This document shows, piece by piece, positions 1 to 7,547 of a stretch of DNA of 64,000 nt. Under the pieces are notes generated by a model. The model worked only from the letters and a program-made list of their open reading frames with translations, did not search any database and was not told where the DNA came from. Location of the stretch: contig NZ_CP144913.1 in assembly GCF_037198315.1 (NCBI RefSeq), forward strand, positions 1,612,001 to 1,676,000, read 5' to 3'. This stretch comes from Janibacter sp. A1S7. GTDB lineage: Bacteria > Actinomycetota > Actinomycetes > Actinomycetales > Dermatophilaceae. How positions within the stretch are numbered: position 1 is the first letter of the stretch; every line of letters begins with the position of its first letter. The translations under genes were made by a program, and so were the position numbers.

Positions 1-434
1 ACGCTCGCTTCGGCGTGGGCGATGAGCGCGGCTACTTGGTCGGCAGGCAGGCGACCCGCTCGCACCGCGGCGAGCAGCCCGCCGGTCACCAGCACGGATC
101 GTCGCCCGACACCACCGGTGGTGACCGGCGTCTCTCGCTCGAGCACCCACAGGTCGATCACAGGAGGGCCCATACCGCGCTGGCCGAGTAGCTGCAGCGC
201 GGGTGCGAGGGCCGCTTCCTCTGCTTCGGTGACCGGACGGGCGAAGTAGAGCAGACGCATGGCGGTCGCCTCGCCGAGACCACTGAGGAGCAGTCCGAGG
301 ATGACCAGCCCGCCGACGAACAGGATCAACCCGATCAGCGGTGGCAGCAGGGACGCCACCGGGAAGGTCAGCAGCATTGCGATGAGCACGTTCGGCGTCA
401 CCGCCAACGCCTTCCTCATCGAGTAACGCGCCAT
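1..434 (-). CDS. Membrane protein, partial, M48-peptidase-like but motif degenerate
   Basis: The gene starts with ATG at 434 behind a Shine-Dalgarno-like AAAGAGGTG and runs off the left edge, so only about 144 codons are seen. Residues 15-60 form two hydrophobic segments, with LVILGLLLSGLGEA in the second. The stretch after residue 105 (LVTGGLLAAV, then LPADQVAALIAHAEAS) resembles the region before and at the zinc site of M48 peptidases, which reads AHELxH there. Here the HExxH pattern is not met (H-A-E-A-S), so catalytic activity is doubtful. It is divergent from the gene run beginning at 658 and belongs to the mobile element. The family assignment is an inference. Confidence 0.6.
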   Translation of the reverse strand, partial: MARYSMRKALAVTPNVLIAMLLTFPVASLLPPLIGLILFVGGLVILGLLLSGLGEATAMRLLYFARPVTEAEEAALAPALQLLGQRGMGPPVIDLWVLERETPVTTGGVGRRSVLVTGGLLAAVRAGRLPADQVAALIAHAEAS

Positions 435-657
435 GTCGTTCACACCTCTTTCAGCGCTTCTGCGCTAGAGCAACCACGCCGTTGTGATCGCTGGATGACC
501 GTCTGGGAGATCCCGGGGGCTTTGTGTTGTGAGACCCAGTTTCGCCCCCGACCCCGACAGCCGTCGTAGTTATCCACAGGAGGGGTCAGGAGGCAGCGGT
601 GGTGGTCGGGTGTGTGTCGAAATGGCTGCATCCGAAACGAAGGAAGGAAGGTCCACC
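435..657. promoter_or_regulatory. Divergent intergenic region with a DnaA-box match
   Basis: This 223-bp gap separates the leftward membrane-protein gene from the rightward coupled gene run, so it must hold both promoters. A perfect DnaA-box consensus TTATCCACA lies at 570-578. The strong ribosome site AAGGAAGGAAGG lies just before the ATG at 658. I see no gene in it. A single DnaA box is not evidence of an origin. Confidence 0.45.
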
Positions 658-1002
658 ATGAGCACGGAGACGGTCGATCCAGCGATGGTCGAGCTGGCCG
701 GGGTGGTGTGGCGACTGGGCACCGCAGCTGATGCCGCCCTGACCGAGTCGATGGACAACGGTATGGACCCGCTGGGCGCCTTGCTGGCCACCGGGGCGCA
801 GCTAACCGCCTCTCAGGGCCTGCAGCTGCTCGGACAGGACGTGGCCCTGTGCAACGAGCCGGCATCTGAGAGCACGGACCCAGCGACGCTGATCAGGGAG
901 GCCGAACAGGTGCTAGCTGGCCGGCCCATCGAGCAGTGGCCGGCAGGCACCTCCGGGCTGATCCGCGAGGTCTGCGACCTGATGCGCGAGCACGGGCTAT
1001 GA
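658..1002 (+). CDS. Hypothetical protein, first gene of the coupled element operon
   Basis: This is a 114-residue soluble acidic protein with no signal peptide or membrane segment, which I do not recognise. It looks mostly helical, and a Ser/Thr-rich stretch near residues 70-75 separates two helical parts. The ATG at 658 is chosen because AAGGAAGGAAGG sits 7 nt upstream; an in-frame extension to 529 has no such site. Its last bases overlap the next ATG as ATGA at 999-1002, so the two are probably translated together. Context in the element suggests a mobility or maintenance role, but nothing in the protein shows it. Confidence 0.65.
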   Translation: MSTETVDPAMVELAGVVWRLGTAADAALTESMDNGMDPLGALLATGAQLTASQGLQLLGQDVALCNEPASESTDPATLIREAEQVLAGRPIEQWPAGTSGLIREVCDLMREHGL

Positions 1003-2438
1003 GCGGCACGGATATCCGCAGCGTCGGAGAACTGCTGGTCGACAACGACCTGATCGCTCGACGTCTCCTCAGGGACGCCGACGAGGTTGACCCTCGATCG
1101 GTGACCCGGGCGTGGGGCGAGCTCGTCGATTCGGCCACCGACCTGTGGGCTGCACTCCCTGCGCGCGGCCCCGGTGGCGAGCCCGTGCACGAGGCGACGA
1201 TCAAGCAGGTCGACCTCATGAATCGTCAGATGGTGCGCCGCTCCTGGGCGACAGGCTGGCCGGGACCGGGCGGAACTGAACCCCACCTGGCGGAGATGAC
1301 GGCCAACTTCGACCGAGCCGCCGACTTGGTCGCACGCTTCCACGGGCGTCGCGACGGAATCGGTCTCACCGCACCCGCAGAAGCCGACGCGCAAGCCAGC
1401 CGCCTACGAATCATGCACAGCCTCTACCTGGCCTCCCACGCAGTGGGCGCCACCCTGGGGCACGAACTGAAAGGTTTCGAGGACCCGGGCGAGTCACGGG
1501 CGCGGAAGCACTCCCCCGAGACGATTGTCAGCTACCAGGAACGCGTGGCCGGCGTCGAACAGCTGTTGGGCTGGGCGGTCGCTCGAGGCTGGCCCTCCGC
1601 CTTGGCCGGTGAGCACGCCGGCCCGGTGAACAGCTCCCGTCTCGCCGAGAGTTGGGCCGCTTGGGAACTGCAGGCTCACCGAGCCCTCGCCCACTCTCCC
1701 TCCACCGGGACACTCGCCGTGATCAGCATGAACCAGGTCTCCGCCCTCGTCGGCGGCAACAACCTGGTCCAAGCCGCCGCGCTGCTCGAGCGCATCGACC
1801 CGTCCGAGTACCGCGACCGGCTCGGCCCGGCCCTCGAATCCAGTGCCCACCAGTGGCACGGCGCAGCGCAGGCATGGCAACAACTCACTCCACAGGACAC
1901 CCGCGGCACCGACCCAGCCTTGCTACAGGCCGGACGGGAACTACGAGCTGCGCTGATCGAGATCCAGCGAGACGGCGCAGTGCGAGCCACCCCAGAGACC
2001 ATGGCCGAACGCATCGACCTCACCGAAGCCACCCGCACCTTCCACCGGGCAGTCATCGGCTCTGCCGACCTCGCCCGCGCGGCACAAGACGTGGCCGCCG
2101 ACGCCCCTCTGACCGCGCCAGCCAAGCCGGTGCAGAAAGCTACCCAGGCCGTGACCGAGAGGATGCACGCAGACCACATCGACACCAGCCCCCACGCGAC
2201 GTGGATCTCGCCGAGAGACCTCCAACGCAACGCCCACGTCGACCTTCCCCAAGCCCTGCGCGAGGACCTCGCCAAGAGCATCGGCGACGTCATCACCGCA
2301 GCTGACACCGCCCGCAGCGCCGCCTCCTCCATGCAACGAACTCCGACTCCCGAGCCACACCTGAACGGGCGCCTCGTCGAAGAACGGCAGATCCCTCCCA
2401 GCGCGCCCGCAGCCCGACAGCCAGGGCCAAGGCCGTGA
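999..2438 (+). CDS. Hypothetical large helical protein of the mobile element
   Basis: The product has 479 residues, is rich in Ala, Leu, Arg and Glu, and is predicted mainly helical by eye, with a Pro-rich C-terminal tail (residues about 445-479). No catalytic motif, signal peptide or membrane segment is visible. The start is set at the ATG of the ATGA overlap with the previous gene rather than the longer in-frame start at 936. Its stop overlaps the GTG of the following FtsK-like fragment (GTGA at 2435-2438). In actinobacterial elements a gene just before the FtsK/TraB-type translocase is often an accessory transfer protein; that is inference from position only. Confidence 0.65.
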   Translation: MSGTDIRSVGELLVDNDLIARRLLRDADEVDPRSVTRAWGELVDSATDLWAALPARGPGGEPVHEATIKQVDLMNRQMVRRSWATGWPGPGGTEPHLAEMTANFDRAADLVARFHGRRDGIGLTAPAEADAQASRLRIMHSLYLASHAVGATLGHELKGFEDPGESRARKHSPETIVSYQERVAGVEQLLGWAVARGWPSALAGEHAGPVNSSRLAESWAAWELQAHRALAHSPSTGTLAVISMNQVSALVGGNNLVQAAALLERIDPSEYRDRLGPALESSAHQWHGAAQAWQQLTPQDTRGTDPALLQAGRELRAALIEIQRDGAVRATPETMAERIDLTEATRTFHRAVIGSADLARAAQDVAADAPLTAPAKPVQKATQAVTERMHADHIDTSPHATWISPRDLQRNAHVDLPQALREDLAKSIGDVITAADTARSAASSMQRTPTPEPHLNGRLVEERQIPPSAPAARQPGPRP

Positions 2439-2719
2439 GCGCGTTGGGCGAGGACGGGGACCCTTGGTCTATTCGCATCAAGGGGACTCACACCCTCATC
2501 GCGGGCGCGACCGGCGCGGGAAAGGGCTCCGTGCTCTGGTCACTCGTTGCCGGCCTAAAGGCGTCCGTTCTGAACCACACCGTAGAGATCTGGGCCATCG
2601 ATCCGAAGGGAGGCATGGAACTGGGACTGGGCCGAGGCGCCTTCTCCCGCTTCGAGGGTGGCCATGCCGAGTCCATGTGCAACCTGCTCGAGGACGGGAG
2701 TGCCGGTCATGGTCAATGA
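2435..2719 (+). pseudogene. Truncated FtsK/SpoIIIE-type DNA translocase, Walker A core only
   Basis: Only 94 codons remain. Residues 1-90 match the start of the motor domain of the FtsK/TraB-type translocases that actinobacterial conjugative elements use to move DNA: THTLIAGATGAGKGS holds the Walker A motif and AIDPKGGMELGLGR follows at about residue 52. The membrane-proximal N-terminal region expected in a full protein is absent, and the frame ends right after SMCNLLED, before Walker B, so the protein cannot be a working motor. GTG 2435 overlaps the previous stop. The sequence after 2700 opens directly into another reading frame, as expected from an internal deletion. Loss of this motor would make the element unable to transfer by itself. 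Confidence 0.7.
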
Positions 2720-3353
2720 CACATACGAAGCCAGGTACGCGCTCGAGGAAGCCGGAGCGCAGATCCGCTGGACACGCGGTCCGCTTCACGACATGCAGGA
2801 GCACGTGGCGGGCGCGTCTCGATCCCTCTTCGAGGCAGAACGCCGGGTGCGCGCCGGAGCCACTGATGGCACGGCCGCGGACATGATGGTGGTGGCCCGC
2901 CACTGCCAAGTGGCCGCGGACGAAGGAGTGCAGATCGCCACCCGCGAGCTGCACATCAGCCTCAGCACGGTGAAGAGCCTACGCAACGCGGCGCAGCACA
3001 TCGAATCCGCTCAACAACACGCGAGCCAGATCGACACCTCCGGGTTGGGCGCACCAGAGGCCGCGGACATCGCAGACCTGCGTGCCCGCATCGAGGCGTA
3101 CGGCCAAGCCGTGGATCTGGCCCATCCCATGGCCACGGCCACGAGCGAGCACCTCTACAGCGCCGCCGACGTGGCAGGACGTGCAGCGCGTGTCGACCCA
3201 GTCGGTCGCGGGCGCGGGATTGACCAGGACGTCGCCAGCATTGAGACGGTCGCGCGTGACCTCGGCCGCGCCCAGGAAGGAGGAAGGCACCTGGTCGCAC
3301 GGTGGCGCACGCCGCCGACGCCGGCGAGAAGAGTCTCACCAACCCGCAGATGA
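2709..3353 (+). CDS. Hypothetical helical protein of the mobile element
   Basis: The product has 214 residues. The first 180 look like long amphipathic helices rich in Ala, Glu, Gln and His, possibly coiled coil; the last 25 residues are Arg/Pro-rich and may be disordered. ATG 2709 is preceded by GAGGACGGGAG and overlaps the end of the FtsK fragment by 11 bases. It ends in an ATGA overlap with the next gene. No known family is recognised. It may once have been the gene after the translocase, brought close by a deletion. Confidence 0.55.
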   Translation: MVNDTYEARYALEEAGAQIRWTRGPLHDMQEHVAGASRSLFEAERRVRAGATDGTAADMMVVARHCQVAADEGVQIATRELHISLSTVKSLRNAAQHIESAQQHASQIDTSGLGAPEAADIADLRARIEAYGQAVDLAHPMATATSEHLYSAADVAGRAARVDPVGRGRGIDQDVASIETVARDLGRAQEGGRHLVARWRTPPTPARRVSPTRR

Positions 3354-3667
3354 CAAGGTCGATCGCGGAAGAGGACCAGTGGCACTTCAACGAGAACCTG
3401 CTGGACCTGCAGGCGTCGGCTACTGACTGGTTCAGCTGGTCGGAGGCTGAGCAGATCTCCGCCGAGCAGGATGACGACCGTCCTCTACGCGAGATGGAGA
3501 TGCACTCCCGTGAGGTCGCGGAAGGCAAGTGCAATGTGCGAGTCTCACCCGAAGAGGCGGGCCAGCGAGCTGCCGACGCCCGCGCTCGGCTGTCGGAACA
3601 GTCACGCCGCCCTCCTACGCCCACGGGTGATCCCGCGGGCCCTCGTGCCTCCGGCCCGCGGAGATGA
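3350..3667 (+). CDS. Hypothetical small acidic protein of the mobile element
   Basis: The product has 105 residues with an acidic, Trp-containing N-terminal half (DQWHFNENLLDLQASATDWF) and a Pro/Arg-rich disordered tail. ATG 3350 forms an ATGA overlap with the previous stop, which is why it is preferred over the upstream GTG at 3302. The next gene begins by the same ATGA arrangement at 3664. No membrane segment, signal peptide or known motif is seen. Function unknown. Confidence 0.5.
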   Translation: MTRSIAEEDQWHFNENLLDLQASATDWFSWSEAEQISAEQDDDRPLREMEMHSREVAEGKCNVRVSPEEAGQRAADARARLSEQSRRPPTPTGDPAGPRASGPRR

Positions 3668-4176
3668 CCCCCGTGAGCGCAGTGCCGAGGCCCCCGGCGG
3701 GTATGACAACGGATCAGGCACGTATCGCCCGCACCCTGCGAATGGTCGCGCGCATGGCCAATGGCACGCAGGCTTCGCTGGTCGCCCGGGGCGAGGATCT
3801 AGCGGCCTTTCACCACGAGATCGCACGTGCGGAGAGACAACCGTTCCGAGCCGTCGTGGTGATTGACCAGGCAGTCGACCTGCGGCGCGCCCTCCAGTCG
3901 GATCACGCGGACGCGGGCGAGATCCTGCGCGCGCTGCACAGCGTGCCGTCACAACGACTGCAGGATGCTCAGCTTGTCTTGGCGATGACCTCAGCGATCT
4001 CGACCAGCGCAACCGTGCATTTCGCTGTCAACGCGGCGTCCTCCTCACTTGTGGCCCGATCTCCCGATGCGTTGTCGCCGAGTTCGACACCTCTGCCGCA
4101 AGAGCCGTTGCAGTCCTCGCCGGGCGGCTCATCCGCACAGGAGTCTGGACGTCACATCGACTCACTGACCATCTGA
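3664..4176 (+). CDS. Hypothetical protein, last gene of the coupled element operon
   Basis: The product has 170 residues. Residues 15-120 look helical with one possible beta-strand (FRAVVVIDQAVDL), and the last 50 residues are Ser/Pro-rich and low in complexity. It starts at the ATGA overlap with the preceding gene and is followed by a 290-bp gap with repeats. No family is recognised. It closes a run of six overlapping frames that would be read from one promoter before 658. Confidence 0.55.
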   Translation: MTPVSAVPRPPAGMTTDQARIARTLRMVARMANGTQASLVARGEDLAAFHHEIARAERQPFRAVVVIDQAVDLRRALQSDHADAGEILRALHSVPSQRLQDAQLVLAMTSAISTSATVHFAVNAASSSLVARSPDALSPSSTPLPQEPLQSSPGGSSAQESGRHIDSLTI

Positions 4177-4466
4177 CGGTCCCGTCCATCCACAGACAGA
4201 GCACTGACCACCCCCTGGGGTCTGATGAGCCAGCGACAGCAGCTTCGCGAGAGTCCCCCCGGGGGTACCGAGGGGCCGTCTAGTGCTCTTCGTGATGGTC
4301 CGGGGGAGGGGGGTATCCAGTGATACCGGGTGGTATCCAGACCTTCTGGGCCATCCTCGGACGCTCCTCGGTGCTCCTGAGGGCTTCTCGATGACGCTCA
4401 GAGCATGACGTAAATCACACTCCGATGTACGGCCACTCGGGCGTGTCTTGGCTGTAATGCGGACGT
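4177..4466. promoter_or_regulatory. Intergenic region with GGTATC repeats beside the integrase
   Basis: No gene is seen in these 290 bases. GGTATCCAG occurs at 4312-4320 and again at 4332-4340, and the first copy forms an inverted repeat with GATACC (GGTATC-CAGT-GATACC, 4312-4327). Such spacing suits a dimeric DNA-binding protein or integrase accessory site. The segment lies between the 3' ends of two convergent units, so it may also carry transcription stops; the run GAGTCCCCCCGGGGG near 4250 is a weak stem. Confidence 0.4.
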
Positions 4467-5729
4467 TCAGCGCCGGGAGGCCTCCTTCATTTCCGTCACG
4501 TCGTCGCGTCCGGTCAGCTCGTCCACCTGCGCATCGAGGGCGTCCGCGATCGCGCGGTCCCGCTCGGCCGTGGACTGCTGGTAATGGAGCGCCATTGCGG
4601 CAGTCGTGTGCCCGAGCCGGTGCTGGATCTCGCGGACCGTGGCCCCGGACTGCGCCCCCAGCGTCGCGGCCGTCCGACGCAGGTCGTGGAAATGGAGCGA
4701 AGGGCGGCCTATCGCCTCACGGGCGGCGAAGAACCCGTAGGCCGCCTTCTCGTAGGTGCGCCCGTCACGGCGCCGCTCGATACGCGCGGTGCGCCCGTAC
4801 AACGAGGTGGGGGCCAGTATCTGGCCGTCGACGCCGGGGAACACGAGGGCGTCTCGGCCCTGCACAGGCTGGCCTGCCAGGTGCTCCCGGACGGCCTCGG
4901 CGGCGATCTTGGGCATGCTCACCGTCCGTCGTCCGGCGTCGGTCTTGGGTGGCCCCGCGGACTTGACCCCGCCGGACGGGGTCGCGGTCCGCGCCACCGT
5001 CACCGTGGCCGCGTCGAGGTCGATGTCCCGGCGGCGAAGGGCGGCGGCCTCACCGAACCTGAGCCCGCACGTGCCGCACACAAGGGTGATCGCGCGGTGC
5101 CGGGTCGGCATGGCATCGGCCAGGGCCAGCAGCTCGGCCAGCGTCAGCACCTCGGGCTCACGGGCCACTTTCGCCTTACCCCCGGCCTTGACCCGGCACG
5201 GGGTACGGACGATCAGCCCGTCGTCCTCGGCGGTGCGCATGATCGCGCTGAGCACCTGGTACGCGTGCGCCCGCGCGGTCGGGGTCCGGTCCCCATACGA
5301 GGCGAACCATGCCCGGACGGCGGTCGTGGTGATCTTGTAGACGGGCAGGTGACCGAAGGGCGGCACGAGGTGCCGCTCGATCGCCGTCGTGTATGAGAGT
5401 CGGGTGCTCTCTCGCAGCTCGTGACGGCCAGCCAGCCACGACCGCGCGTAGGTGGCGAAGGTGTTGTGCTCCCGGCTTGCCTCGGCATCCCTCGCGGCCT
5501 GCTGACGATCCGCCGGGGGAGTCCACGTCCCTGCGGAGATGAAGCGGCGCTCGTCGGTGATCCACGCTTCGGCGTCGATCCGCGCATCGAAGGTGTGCGG
5601 GGCGGTGTGCAAGACGAGGGCGGCGTTGCCACGGCTGTTGATCGTGGTCCGGCCCTCTGGGTCGGCGTACCGCGCTTGGTAGCGGCCAGAGGGCAGCTTG
5701 CGTATCTGGCCGAAGGATCGTCGCGCCAT
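4467..5729 (-). CDS. int: Tyrosine-recombinase integrase
   Basis: This 420-residue phage-type integrase catalyses site-specific insertion and excision of the element. An N-terminal AP2-like arm-binding region (residues 1-60, KLPSGRYQARYADPEGR) is followed by a SAM-like core-binding domain (about 85-185) and the catalytic domain. The box I arginine is in CGLRFGEAAALRRRD, box II is HFHDLRRTA, and LGHTTAAMALHY carries the second histidine and the nucleophilic tyrosine. All key residues are present, so it is probably active. It begins about 160 bp from the tRNA-like attachment site. No excisionase gene is seen next to it in the window. Confidence 0.93.
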   Translation of the reverse strand: MARRSFGQIRKLPSGRYQARYADPEGRTTINSRGNAALVLHTAPHTFDARIDAEAWITDERRFISAGTWTPPADRQQAARDAEASREHNTFATYARSWLAGRHELRESTRLSYTTAIERHLVPPFGHLPVYKITTTAVRAWFASYGDRTPTARAHAYQVLSAIMRTAEDDGLIVRTPCRVKAGGKAKVAREPEVLTLAELLALADAMPTRHRAITLVCGTCGLRFGEAAALRRRDIDLDAATVTVARTATPSGGVKSAGPPKTDAGRRTVSMPKIAAEAVREHLAGQPVQGRDALVFPGVDGQILAPTSLYGRTARIERRRDGRTYEKAAYGFFAAREAIGRPSLHFHDLRRTAATLGAQSGATVREIQHRLGHTTAAMALHYQQSTAERDRAIADALDAQVDELTGRDDVTEMKEASRR

Positions 5730-5777
5730 GCCCGCGCCCCGCTTCCATGTCGACTACGTGTCGATAGAAAGTGTACC

Positions 5778-5794
5778 CGCGTCCCTTTACGTCC
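5778..5794 (+). repeat. Partial copy of the attachment core, near the integrase start
   Basis: CGCGTCCCTTTACGTCC here matches CGAGTCCCTTTACGTCC at 5888-5904 with one mismatch; the last 14 bases are identical. The two copies lie in the same orientation 110 bp apart. It may be an arm-type integrase site or the scar of an earlier insertion. Confidence 0.6.
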
Positions 5795-5885
5795 TGTCTA
5801 GTCCACTACTAACCTGTTTGATACCGCAGGAAATCGGGGCAGAAGCCCGGTGCGACACGAGGTAGCCGGATCGCCCAGATAATGA

Positions 5886-5908
5886 TTCGAGTCCCTTTAC
5901 GTCCACCA
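5886..5908 (+). other. Putative attachment site: tRNA 3'-end fragment with CCA
   Basis: The 23 bases fit a tRNA 3' end exactly in layout: T-loop TTCGAGT, T-stem half CCCTT, acceptor half TACGTCC, discriminator A, then CCA. The upstream bases (AATGA) cannot pair with CCCTT, so no intact tRNA ends here. This is the expected chromosome-distal junction of an element inserted into a tRNA gene whose working copy lies at the other, unseen end. A strong hairpin follows at 5914. Confidence 0.6.
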
Positions 5909-5913
5909 CCGAC

Positions 5914-5955
5914 AACGGCCCCGGACTCCGCGCGATGCGGATGTCCGGGGCCGTT
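5914..5955. terminator. Hairpin terminator between attachment site and aldehyde dehydrogenase
   Basis: Perfect 12-bp arms AACGGCCCCGGA (5914-5925) and TCCGGGGCCGTT (5944-5955) enclose an 18-nt loop. It can stop the leftward aldehyde dehydrogenase transcript and, with the short T run after it, rightward transcription of the former tRNA. Confidence 0.7.
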
Positions 5956-5982
5956 TCAGCAGGGATCCCCCACCGGGTGCGA

Positions 5983-7359
5983 CTACTTCGCAGCGACCCG
6001 GACCAGCTTGCGGTTGACGAACTCGTGCATGCCATCGCTGGCCAGCTCGCGACCGTAGCCGGACCGCTTGACCCCGCCGAAGGGCAGACCCGGCAGCGTC
6101 GTGCCGTGCTCGTTGACGTAGGCCATGCCGACGTCGAGCCGGTTGGCGACCTCCGCGGCCTTCTCCGGGTCATCACTCCACACCGAGCCGGACAGGCCGT
6201 ACGTCGACGCATTGGCCTGTTCCAGTGCGGCGGAGACATCGGTCATCCGGTAGACCATGACCACCGGGCCGAAGAGCTCCTCGTCCCACGCGCGCATGTC
6301 CGGGGTGATGCCGGTGAGCACGGTGGGCGCGTAGAAGGCACCCGGGCCGTCCTGGGGCGCCCCGCCCGTGTGGACAGTCGCCCCCTTCGACACGGCGTCC
6401 TGCACCTGCTCGTGGAGGTCGTCACGGGCCTGCGTCGAGGACATCGGTCCCATCTGCGTCGCCTCGTCGAGCGGATCCCCGACGACCGTCTTCTCGACGT
6501 TGCGGGTCAGCGCGGCGAGGAAGTCGTCGTGGATCTCGTCGGCCACGAAGATGCGCTTGGGCGAGTTGCACGCCTGCCCGGAGTTGGACAGTCGCGCCTT
6601 CGCCGCGGTCCGGGCCATCGCCTCGACGTCGGCAGCGTCGAGCACGAGCATCGCGTCGGAGCCGCCGAGCTCGAGCACCGACTTGGTCAGGTTCTTGCCG
6701 GCGGCTTCGGCCACCGAGGCTCCGGCCGCCTCGCTGCCGGTGAGCGAGACGCCCTGCACCCGGGGGTCGGCGATGACGTCGGGGATGATCCTGCTCGGGG
6801 CGAGGAGGTTGACGAAGCCACCGTCGGGCAGCCCCGCCTGCAGCAGGATCTCCTCGATGAGCGCGTTCGAGGCGGCGCAGATGCCGGCGTGCTTGAGCAG
6901 CACGGTGTTGCCGATCATGAGGTTGGGCGCGGCGAAGCGCGCCACCTGGTAGTAGGGGTAGTTCCACGGCATGACGCCCAGGAGCACCCCGACCGGCTCC
7001 ATCTGCACCATGCTGCGCAGCGCGCCCTGCGGGTCGAGCTGCTCCTCCTGCAGCATCTGCGGCCCGTGGTCGGCGTACCACCGGTAGATCGACCCGGCGA
7101 GCTGCACCTCCCCCTTCGCCTGCTTGAGCGGTTTGCCCATCTCGACGGCGATGGTGCGGGCCAGCTCCTCGGAGCGCTCGTCGTACAGGTCGGCGGTCCG
7201 TCGCAGCACGTCGGCGCGCTGCTCGGCGGGGATCTCACGCCACTGCTCGTGGGCCGCCTGGGCTCGGTCGACCGCGGCGATCGCGCCGTCCCGGTCGAGG
7301 TCGTCGAAGGTGCGCTCGACCTCTCCGGTCGTCGGGTTCTCGGTGCGATAGTTCGACAT
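5983..7359 (-). CDS. gabD: NAD(P)-dependent aldehyde dehydrogenase, succinate-semialdehyde type
   Basis: The 458-residue cytoplasmic enzyme oxidises an aldehyde to its acid with NAD(P). The Rossmann signature MPWNYPYYQV, the general-base glutamate in VLELGGSDAML, the catalytic cysteine in SGQACNSPKRI and the C-terminal PFGGVKRSGYG are all present. Length and motifs fit succinate-semialdehyde dehydrogenases of the GabD/Sad group, though substrate cannot be fixed from sequence. ATG 7359 has GAGAGGA upstream; the much longer in-frame extension is unlikely. It is the first chromosomal gene next to the mobile element and stands alone. Confidence 0.85.
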   Translation of the reverse strand: MSNYRTENPTTGEVERTFDDLDRDGAIAAVDRAQAAHEQWREIPAEQRADVLRRTADLYDERSEELARTIAVEMGKPLKQAKGEVQLAGSIYRWYADHGPQMLQEEQLDPQGALRSMVQMEPVGVLLGVMPWNYPYYQVARFAAPNLMIGNTVLLKHAGICAASNALIEEILLQAGLPDGGFVNLLAPSRIIPDVIADPRVQGVSLTGSEAAGASVAEAAGKNLTKSVLELGGSDAMLVLDAADVEAMARTAAKARLSNSGQACNSPKRIFVADEIHDDFLAALTRNVEKTVVGDPLDEATQMGPMSSTQARDDLHEQVQDAVSKGATVHTGGAPQDGPGAFYAPTVLTGITPDMRAWDEELFGPVVMVYRMTDVSAALEQANASTYGLSGSVWSDDPEKAAEVANRLDVGMAYVNEHGTTLPGLPFGGVKRSGYGRELASDGMHEFVNRKLVRVAAK

Positions 7360-7547
7360 GTCGTCCTCTCGTCGTGCGTGGTCTGCAGGGGGCCTACCCG
7401 GCAAGCGCCACAACATGCACTGCCCGCGGCCGGCCGTGGGGCGTCCTGGGCGAGGGGTGGTGTGGCATCCTCTCACCGACGAGGCCGACCTGCCTCGTGC
7501 GTGCTGCCACAGTCCACCGCGGCACCGTCCGACCACCAGGGAGCCAG

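Larger units (their letters stand above)
1..5908. mobile_element. Right-hand part of an integrated mobile element
   Basis: The segment holds an integrase reading away from a tRNA-3'-end-like attachment site at 5886-5908, a fragment of an FtsK-type DNA translocase, and tightly overlapping small genes with no recognisable housekeeping function. Everything right of 5914 is ordinary conserved chromosome. The left end, with the presumed intact tRNA, lies outside the window, so total size is unknown. No relaxase or replication initiator is seen in the visible part. An actinobacterial integrative element or its decayed remnant is the best reading; a prophage remnant is possible but no phage structural gene is visible. 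Confidence 0.75.

Noticed and set aside
435..657. Replication origin
   Set aside because: Only one DnaA box is present and no initiator gene or iteron array is seen in the window.
5820..5908. A complete tRNA gene ending at the CCA
   Set aside because: The T-stem 5' half does not pair and no D or anticodon arm can be folded upstream, so only the 3' end is present.
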